A DNA stretch of 10,977 nt, taken from assembly GCA_012841485.1 (NCBI GenBank), contig DUUU01000526.1, positions 1-10,977 of the forward strand. The letters are read 5' to 3'. Positions 1-5,846 of the stretch are shown piece by piece (within the stretch, counting starts at the first letter, position 1; each line of letters begins with the position of its first letter). The translations under genes were made by a program, and so were the position numbers. The notes below the pieces were generated by a model. The model was not told where the DNA came from. It made no database searches and was given only the letters and a program-made list of their open reading frames with translations. Origin of the DNA: Armatimonadota bacterium (lineage in GTDB: Bacteria > Armatimonadota > JAAZEB01).

Positions 1-1
1 G

Positions 2-1459
2 CTCCGCTCCGCGTTGGGCGCGGCGGAGGCGCGCGCGGGTGACGCAGCCGTGGCGCTCTCGCCCTTCCACTTCTCAGCGCGTATCGTTCGCATGCCCGGG
101 GCCCCTTCTGATGCCCTGGCGCGCGCCGCTCTCCTGGAAGGGACGCGCGACCTCCCGTTCCCGGCGAATGAGCTGGCGACGGGGGTGCATCTGCAGGCAG
201 GGCGAGACGATGAGGAGAGCGTGGCGCTCGTGGCCGCGGCCCGATCTAGTCTGGTGGGTGCCTATCGGAAGGGCCTGGAAGCCGCCGGCGTACGCGCCAA
301 TCATCTCGGCGCCAGCTCGCTCGCAGCGGCGGCCGCAGCGAGCGATTCGGAGCGCCGGCCCTGGGTGCTCGTGGACGTCGGCGCTTCATCTACCACTGTC
401 TGCTACTGCGCCGAAGGCGCGGTCCAGGCGAGCCGCTCGGTGCTGCTTGGAGGAAACGACCTGACGCAGGCGCTGGCGGCCGATCTGGGATGCACCGCGG
501 ACGCCGCTGAGGAGCGCAAGCGTGCGCACGGCCTGGAGTGCGTGCCGCACGACGATAGCGGCTTGGAGGAGAGCAGCGAGTGGGTTCGCCAGCTCGCGAG
601 AGAGATTGGCCTGCTCCTTTCCGCCGTCGCGGTTCAGGGGTTGCCACCCGCGACCGAGGTGCGTCTCGTGGGTGGGGGCAGCCTGGTGGCCGGATTGGCG
701 CCGCGGCTGGGCCAACTCCTGGAATTGCCCGCCGGCGCCCTTGAGCTTCCTGCGCTCGGCACAGCAGCGCGTGCAGACGCCGCGCAGTATGCTGGGGCCT
801 ATGGCATGGCGTTGCTGGCGGCGGGTGCGGCACTCACCGCCGATCTCCTGGCCGAGGAGGTGCGGCGCGCGCGGCAAGTGCGGCAACGACGGCGCAATGC
901 CTGGATGGGGGCTGCCGTCGCCCTCGTGGTGCTGATCGGGGGGTGCGCGGCGGCTCACCAGCGGTGGCGCGACCATCTCGATCTCCAGCGGGCGCGAGCA
1001 GCCGCGGTGCGTGAGGTCACCACCGAGCGCTCCCGGGCAAAGAAGCTGGATGCCAAATACCAGGAGCTATCGGCGCAGGCAGACTCGCTGCGCCGGGCTC
1101 TGCGCCCGAATCCACCGTGGGTGGATGTGATGGACGCGCTGGCGATGGCGGCGCCACAGGGCGTCTGGGTGACGGGAATCGAGTTGGAGCGTGGCAGGCC
1201 ACTCGTCATCCGGGGAACTGCGCTTGAGGCAACCGGAGCGGCGCAGTTTACCAACGCGCTCATGGAGTCGCCGCTGCTGGAGCAGGTCCAGCTCAACTTT
1301 GCCAATGGGGCTCAGGTGGGCGGGCGGCGGGTGACGCACTTTGGGATCAGCGCCGTGGTGCGCGGCAACACCGCCGAGCGTCGTGTCACGGCGAAGGTGT
1401 CTACCCCGCGGAAGCGACCGTCCTCCGCGAAGAGGGCCGCGGAAGAGGTAGAGGAATGA
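2..1459 (+). CDS. pilM: PilM-PilN fusion, type IV pilus/secretion inner-membrane platform protein (5' partial)
   Basis: The reading frame is open from the first bases of the window, so the true start lies upstream. Residues here are counted from the TTG at 14, an arbitrary point. Residues ~10-275 look like the actin-like fold of PilM. They include DLPFP (46-50), a phosphate-binding strand DVGASSTTV (121-129), and the late VRLVGGGSLVAGLAPRLG (216-233) typical of PilM/FtsA-type nucleotide-binding folds. After a basic stretch (RQRRR, 290-294) comes one membrane helix (~297-313), a coiled-coil region (~325-362) and a PilN-like periplasmic domain (PWVDVMDALA, then PQGVWVTGIELERG, to ~450). The tail (452-481) is basic then acidic. 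PilM and PilN are normally separate, with PilM binding the PilN N-terminal INLLP peptide in the cytoplasm. Here ADLLAEE (276-282) sits where that peptide would be. One chain with cytoplasmic actin-like part, membrane helix and periplasmic ferredoxin-like part is the layout of GspL. The frame is unbroken across the join, so I see no sign of an error. It overlaps the next gene by ATGA. Confidence 0.85.
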   Translation, partial: LRSALGAAEARAGDAAVALSPFHFSARIVRMPGAPSDALARAALLEGTRDLPFPANELATGVHLQAGRDDEESVALVAAARSSLVGAYRKGLEAAGVRANHLGASSLAAAAAASDSERRPWVLVDVGASSTTVCYCAEGAVQASRSVLLGGNDLTQALAADLGCTADAAEERKRAHGLECVPHDDSGLEESSEWVRQLAREIGLLLSAVAVQGLPPATEVRLVGGGSLVAGLAPRLGQLLELPAGALELPALGTAARADAAQYAGAYGMALLAAGAALTADLLAEEVRRARQVRQRRRNAWMGAAVALVVLIGGCAAAHQRWRDHLDLQRARAAAVREVTTERSRAKKLDAKYQELSAQADSLRRALRPNPPWVDVMDALAMAAPQGVWVTGIELERGRPLVIRGTALEATGAAQFTNALMESPLLEQVQLNFANGAQVGGRRVTHFGISAVVRGNTAERRVTAKVSTPRKRPSSAKRAAEEVEE

Positions 1460-1980
1460 AGCTCTCACGACGCGAGATGGGGATGGTGGCGCTGTGTGTG
1501 CTGGTGGTTGCCAGTATCGGTGTGCCCTCGCTGAAGCAGGTGAAGAGCATCGACAGCCGCACTCCCGAGGCGCTGGCCGCGGATGCCGAGCGCGTGCGCG
1601 CGCGCTGCGCTGCCCTGGAGCAGGAGATCGCCGGCCTGGAGAAGGATGTGCGCTCGCTCTCATGGAGCGAAGAGCCCAGCCGCCTGCCCACACGCATCCT
1701 GACCGAGCTGGATCTCGTCGCGGAGAAGGCGGGGGTGACGCTGGCGACGCTTCGGCCGGGCCGGCCGATGGCTGTGGCCAGTGGGAGCAAGCTCCCCTTC
1801 ACGGTGCAGGTACGGGCGCCCTTTCCAAAAGCGGTCCGATTCCTGCGGCGCCTACAGCAAACGCAGGACCGCGTGGCGCTGGAGCGCCTGCAGGTTGTGT
1901 CTACCGATGCGAGCACGGACGTGGTGAGTCTGGAATTGAGGCTGGCCGTGTACTCCAGTGTGCCACCCGAGTCGAAGTGA
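1456..1980 (+). CDS. pilO: PilO-like type IV pilus inner-membrane alignment protein
   Basis: This 174-residue protein has the PilO/GspM layout. It has a short cytoplasmic N-terminus (MKLSRRE), one membrane helix at ~8-24 (MGMVALCVLVVASIGV) and a coiled coil at ~37-70 rich in A/E/R. A periplasmic ferredoxin-like domain follows at ~76-168, with the LVAEKAGVTLATLRPG segment (87-102) and a final strand VSLELRLAVYS. In type IV pili PilO dimerises with PilN and joins the cytoplasmic PilM ring to PilP and the secretin. The start ATG at 1456 overlaps the upstream stop (ATGA), and an AGAGG-type ribosome site lies just before it, so translational coupling is likely. The protein is a little shorter than many PilO proteins (about 200 residues). 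The assignment rests on topology, position and fold-level pattern, since PilO sequences are poorly conserved. GspM is the alternative label. Confidence 0.78.
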   Translation: MKLSRREMGMVALCVLVVASIGVPSLKQVKSIDSRTPEALAADAERVRARCAALEQEIAGLEKDVRSLSWSEEPSRLPTRILTELDLVAEKAGVTLATLRPGRPMAVASGSKLPFTVQVRAPFPKAVRFLRRLQQTQDRVALERLQVVSTDASTDVVSLELRLAVYSSVPPESK

Positions 1981-2000
1981 GGACGTGGTAGAGGATAGGT

Positions 2001-2984
2001 ATGCCAGAGCAACGGAGATGGGTGAGGTGGGTGGTCTTGGGGCTTGCCGGAGTGGGGGCGAGCGCCCTTGCCCTTTCAACGCCCCAGGATGAGACCCGGT
2101 TCGTGAGCGTTCGCCCGCCGGCGAAGCGGTCTGCGAGCAAGACCAACCTGGCGACGGCGGCTCCCGGTGGAGGCAAGGCGTCGCTGGCGCCCACCGCTTC
2201 AGGGAGCGAGACGGCAAAGGCCGCTTCCTCCAACGGTGGCAGCCAGAAGGCTTCGGGCGAGAGCCAAGCGACGGCCGTAAAGAGCGGCGCGGCGGAGCAA
2301 CGCAACCTCTTCCGCCCATTGGTCGTCGCGAGGTCCGCGCGCTCTTCTTCGGATTCGCTCAACCTGCCGCCCGCCGGCCTGGAGGGCCTTCTCCCGTTGC
2401 CGGTTGGCAATCCCGGTGAAGGGGGGCGCCAGCAACGCTCCTACTGGCAATATGTCGGCACCGTTCGTCTGGATGGCGTCAGCTACGCGCTGGTGGAAGA
2501 GCAGAAAACAAAGGAAGGCCACTACCTGAAGCGCGGCGATCTCTTCCGTGGTGGCCGGCTGGAAGTGCTGAATCCCGATTACCTTGTCATTTCGGTGGAC
2601 GGCAAGCGCTATACGTTGCCAAAATCCACGGGCTTGGATGAGACGTCAACGAAGGGTGGCGTGGCGGCGCGCTCGGCATCGCCGTCGCCAGCGACCGCGG
2701 CACCGGGCCAGCCACCGACGGCTCCCGCGCCCCAGGGCGCGCAGCCGGGCGCTCCGGGAAGTCCGCCCGCGAGTCCTCCAGGCGCTCCCACCCCTCCGGG
2801 CTCGACGCCCACTCCCGTCATGACAACGATGGCGCCCGGCGCCGTGGCCTCGGGGACGAGCCAGAATATGGTGGACGCGAATGCGGAACGCGCCGCCCGC
2901 CGCGAACGTTATTTGAGGTGGCGTCGTGGAGAGGGGACCGCCACGCTCCCCAGCTCTACTCCGGTTGAGAGGCAGACCCAATGA
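2001..2984 (+). CDS. pilP: PilP/GspC-like periplasmic bridging protein with long Pro/Ala-rich tail
   Basis: This 327-residue protein starts at an ATG with AGAGGA (1990-1995) upstream. A basic N-terminus leads into a membrane helix at ~9-26 (RWVVLGLAGVGASALALS). A low-complexity Ala/Ser/Lys linker (~27-98) follows, then the short motif RNLFRPL (101-107), which matches the segment before the beta domain in GspC/PilP proteins. The compact beta domain is at ~148-207 (YWQYVGTV, SYALVEE, GHYLKRGDLFRGGRLEVLN, YLVISVDGKRYTLP). Such domains contact the N0 domain of the secretin, and the secretin gene is directly downstream with an ATGA overlap, which supports the call. Two features differ from classic PilP. 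I see no lipobox cysteine, so the anchor looks like an uncleaved helix as in GspC. The beta domain is also followed by ~115 residues of Pro/Ala/Gly/Ser-rich sequence ending in a charged ARRERYLRWRRGE segment (299-311). GspC of a type II system is the main alternative. Confidence 0.7.
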   Translation: MPEQRRWVRWVVLGLAGVGASALALSTPQDETRFVSVRPPAKRSASKTNLATAAPGGGKASLAPTASGSETAKAASSNGGSQKASGESQATAVKSGAAEQRNLFRPLVVARSARSSSDSLNLPPAGLEGLLPLPVGNPGEGGRQQRSYWQYVGTVRLDGVSYALVEEQKTKEGHYLKRGDLFRGGRLEVLNPDYLVISVDGKRYTLPKSTGLDETSTKGGVAARSASPSPATAAPGQPPTAPAPQGAQPGAPGSPPASPPGAPTPPGSTPTPVMTTMAPGAVASGTSQNMVDANAERAARRERYLRWRRGEGTATLPSSTPVERQTQ

Positions 2985-5713
2985 TGCACAGGAGAACCGA
3001 TGTGATGCCCTTACCCTCGCGCCAAAGATGGCTCCTGCGGCCGGGATCTCTGGTCCTCTGCCTGGCGCTGGCGGTTCTTGCCCCGGCTGGAACCGAGGAG
3101 CAGGCGCCGCCTGCCCCGGCTCCCAAGCCGGCAGAGACAGCTCCTGCCCAGCCAGCCCCCTCGGGCGAGAAGCAGGCGGAGGCCGCGCCCACCGCTCCCT
3201 CCTCGGCGCAACCAGCTCCATCCGCGCCCGCGCAGCCCGCGAGTGCGGCCCCCGCGCCTGCAACTCCGCAGGGAACGGAGACCGCGGTGCCTGCGCAGCC
3301 TTCGGGCCTGCCACCCGCTCCGGCACCAGCCACTCCGGCCCCATCGGCGGCTTCACCAGCGTCAGGATCATCCACGGCTCCGCCCAGGATCCCGTTCCCA
3401 ACCTCCGCGCCAAGCGGCACGGAGTGGCAGGGAACCCCGGCGGTGCCGGCGTGGAGTTCCTTTATCGCCGGCAAAAAGGCAAAACTGAACATCGATTTCC
3501 GCGGCGCGGAGATCGATAATGTGTTGAAGTTCTTCAGCATGGCGGCTGGAGTCACGATCAGCAAGGATCCGGCGCTCAAGGGGCCGGTGACGATCGTGAA
3601 TGCGAAGCAGCTTTCGTTGGATGAGGCGTTCCGCGTCCTGGACGCTGTGCTCAACTCCAAGGGCTATCGGCTGTTGAAGGAAGGCCCGCTTCTGCGCATA
3701 GCGGCCGCGGCGCCGCAGGCGCCTCCCGTACAGTGGCCTTCACCTGGCGGTTTTGGCCGCGCCGAGGGCCCGGAAGAGCGCCCCAACGAGATCCGTGTCT
3801 TCGAACTGCAGCACGCCGATGCCCAGCAGGTGGCCCGCGTCATCAACGACCTCTTCCCCAACCGGGGCGGCCTCGCGGCGATGGCGCGCGCGCGCCGCAC
3901 CCGGAGAGATGGCCAGCAGGCGGGCATGCCCATGGTGCCGACCGGACCGGAGGTGCGCGCGAGCGCCGATGACTATACCAACTCTGTGGTGGTGAACGCC
4001 AATCCGGAGTATATCTCGAAAGTGGAGGTGCTGATTCGTGACCTCGACAAAGAGGTGACCAGCACGATGCAGACGCGCGTCTTCCAACTGGAGTACGCGA
4101 GCGCGACCGAGATGGCGGACGTTGTCTCCAGTGTCCTCCTGTCATCAGCGCCCGGGCAGCGCACCGCCGCGTCGCAGAGCCTGCCGTTTGAACAGCGCAT
4201 GCGCGGCAGCGGCGGATGGAGGGCGCTCTATGCCGTGCGCGCCCAGGTTGTGCCAAACGAGCGCACGAACACGCTCATCGTCACGGCGACTCCCTCGAAT
4301 CTTGCGATTGCCGCGATGGTGATAGAGGAGCTGGACAAGCAGGTGGAATATGAGACGACCACCTATGTGCTGCCGCTCGCCAATGCTCAAGCGATAGATG
4401 TCGCGTTTCTCCTGGAGCAGGCGCTACGCACCGGCGGTACCTCATCCAGCTACTACTCCCAGCAGCGCTACCGGAGCAGCAGTAGCCAGCGGCGTACCAC
4501 CACCTATCGGCCGCGTACCAACCAGCGCCGCTCCGCAGAGGTCGATGCGCCGGCACGGGGCCGCGCGCAGGCAGGTCTGGATGCCGCCCAGCCAGAGATG
4601 CGATTGTCGGATGCGCTCGACGAGGACGCCTTGCCCGAGGAGCTTTGGGACGGCTCTGAGGCGGCATCCTCGCGCCAGTTCTCTGGATTCCGCGGAGGCG
4701 CGCGTTCTTCAGGTGCCACTGTGCGCGTGGGGCGTGCCGGAAGCGGCCAGATCGTCAATCTGCTGGACCTGGCGGGCCAGGCGACCGTGGTCGCCGATCC
4801 GAACACGAATAGCCTCATCATCACCACGACCCCGGAGAACTACGACGCCATCAAAGAGATCGTCAAGCAACTCGACGTCGTTCCGGAGCAAGTCTTGATT
4901 GAGGCACTGGTCGTGGAAGCCACGCTCGATAGCACTAGCAAGCTTGGCATGGAGTGGACCTGGATGCAGCAGGATATGGCGGGCGCTTCCGTGGGAGCGA
5001 ACATCAAGATGCTGCCGACGGACCTGGCGCAGGAACCGACTAGCTTCAAGTTCTCTGTGATCGGGCCCTCGCTGCAGACGGTGCTGACGGCGCTCTCGAC
5101 GGATAAGCGCTTCAACGTGCTTTCGACGCCGCGCATCTTCACCTCCAACAATCGGCAAGCGCAGATCAACATCAGCCAGCGGGTGCCCTACGTGGTGAGC
5201 TCTCGCGAAACGGATGCGGGGACGATCAGCTACAACTACGGCTATCTGGATGTCGGCCTCGTTCTCGACGTGACGCCACACATCACCCAAAACGGCATGG
5301 TGAACATCGAGGTGACCCAGGAAGCCAACGAGCTGCAAGGCTTCACCAACTTCCAGGCGCCGTTGATCAGCCAGCGCTCTGCCAACACGACCATCTCCGT
5401 CCGTGATGGCGAGACGGTGGTTCTGGGCGGCATGATCCGCGAGCAGACGGACCGGACGGTGAACAAGACGCCCATCTTGGGCGATCTCCCGGTCCTTGGA
5501 GGGCTCTTCCGTTCGCGTGGCACGGCCAAGGGGAAGACGGAGCTGATGATCTTCCTGACGCCGCGCGTGGTGCGCGACGTGGATCAGGCGGCCGCCCTGT
5601 CGCGAGATCAGCAGCGGCAGGTGAACATTGTGCTGCCCTCCAGCACCGCGCTGCCCTCGGACGCGGTGACCCCCAATGCGGCTCAGCCGGCACCCGTGCC
5701 GCTGAAGCCATAG
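2981..5713 (+). CDS. pilQ: Secretin (PilQ/GspD family) outer-membrane channel
   Basis: This 910-residue secretin forms the outer-membrane pore for a pilus or secreted protein. A signal peptide spans ~9-36 (basic RQRWLLR, hydrophobic LVLCLALAVLAP). Translation may start at ATG 2981 or at the internal GTG 3002/ATG 3005, which has GGAG at 2991-2994. A Pro/Ala-rich linker (~38-160) leads to the N0 domain (~168-240, LNIDFRGAEIDNVLKFFS). Three secretin_N repeats follow: ~270-357, ~365-455, and ~459-632, each ending in a TNSxxV/TNTLIV strand plus a helix and LD. The third repeat is split by a ~100-residue insert. The secretin core (~634-865) has VLSTPRIFTSNNRQAQI, VPYVV, the signature VRDGETVVLGGMIRE (808-821) and KTPILGDLPVLGGLF (829-843), ending LMIFLTPRVVRD. 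I see no AMIN domain, which many PilQ proteins carry. The N0-N1-N2-N3 plan is closer to GspD, while gene order is that of pilQ. It closes the operon before a hairpin at 5728. Confidence 0.93.
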   Translation: MMHRRTDVMPLPSRQRWLLRPGSLVLCLALAVLAPAGTEEQAPPAPAPKPAETAPAQPAPSGEKQAEAAPTAPSSAQPAPSAPAQPASAAPAPATPQGTETAVPAQPSGLPPAPAPATPAPSAASPASGSSTAPPRIPFPTSAPSGTEWQGTPAVPAWSSFIAGKKAKLNIDFRGAEIDNVLKFFSMAAGVTISKDPALKGPVTIVNAKQLSLDEAFRVLDAVLNSKGYRLLKEGPLLRIAAAAPQAPPVQWPSPGGFGRAEGPEERPNEIRVFELQHADAQQVARVINDLFPNRGGLAAMARARRTRRDGQQAGMPMVPTGPEVRASADDYTNSVVVNANPEYISKVEVLIRDLDKEVTSTMQTRVFQLEYASATEMADVVSSVLLSSAPGQRTAASQSLPFEQRMRGSGGWRALYAVRAQVVPNERTNTLIVTATPSNLAIAAMVIEELDKQVEYETTTYVLPLANAQAIDVAFLLEQALRTGGTSSSYYSQQRYRSSSSQRRTTTYRPRTNQRRSAEVDAPARGRAQAGLDAAQPEMRLSDALDEDALPEELWDGSEAASSRQFSGFRGGARSSGATVRVGRAGSGQIVNLLDLAGQATVVADPNTNSLIITTTPENYDAIKEIVKQLDVVPEQVLIEALVVEATLDSTSKLGMEWTWMQQDMAGASVGANIKMLPTDLAQEPTSFKFSVIGPSLQTVLTALSTDKRFNVLSTPRIFTSNNRQAQINISQRVPYVVSSRETDAGTISYNYGYLDVGLVLDVTPHITQNGMVNIEVTQEANELQGFTNFQAPLISQRSANTTISVRDGETVVLGGMIREQTDRTVNKTPILGDLPVLGGLFRSRGTAKGKTELMIFLTPRVVRDVDQAAALSRDQQRQVNIVLPSSTALPSDAVTPNAAQPAPVPLKP

Positions 5714-5727
5714 CCCACGCATAGACT

Positions 5728-5756
5728 GGCCCCCCTTCCGGCGAGGAAGGGGGGCC
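5728..5756. terminator. Strong hairpin between convergent genes, probable shared terminator
   Basis: A perfect 12-bp inverted repeat, GGCCCCCCTTCC (5728-5739) and GGAAGGGGGGCC (5745-5756), encloses a 5-base loop. It can be extended by a T-G and a C-G pair. It starts 14 bases after the secretin stop and lies between two convergent genes, the usual place for a two-way terminator. Neither strand has a clear T-run after the stem, so it may act with Rho or mainly stabilise the 3' end. The rest of 5714-5846 holds only the weaker hairpin at 5802. Confidence 0.65.
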
Positions 5757-5801
5757 GGCTCATCGCGGCACGATTGCCCCGCATGCGTTTTGCTCGCTGT
5801 G

Positions 5802-5820
5802 GCCCGGTGAGGAGCCGGGC
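5802..5820 (-). repeat. Small inverted repeat downstream of the PAS sensor gene
   Basis: GCCCGG (5802-5807) and CCGGGC (5815-5820) form a 6-bp stem with a 7-base loop, 27 bases beyond the end of the minus-strand sensor gene. It could be a first, weak stop signal for that transcript, but no T-run follows it. In sequence this GC-rich such short stems arise often by chance. Confidence 0.3.
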
Positions 5821-5846
5821 GCGTCCCACGAGGAAAGCCTTTTCGC

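Noticed and set aside
14..16. TTG at 14 as the start of the PilM-PilN gene
   Set aside because: The frame is open upstream to the window edge, and the first PilM strands (the usual N-terminal ~50-60 residues) are missing, so the gene begins outside the window.
2646..3413. Minus-strand open frame opposite the PilP-like tail and secretin linker
   Set aside because: It is the complement of Pro/Ala-coding low-complexity DNA and has no recognisable domain.
3092..3460. Tandem DNA repeat in the secretin 5' region
   Set aside because: The sequence is compositionally biased (Pro/Ala codons) but shows no regular repeat unit.
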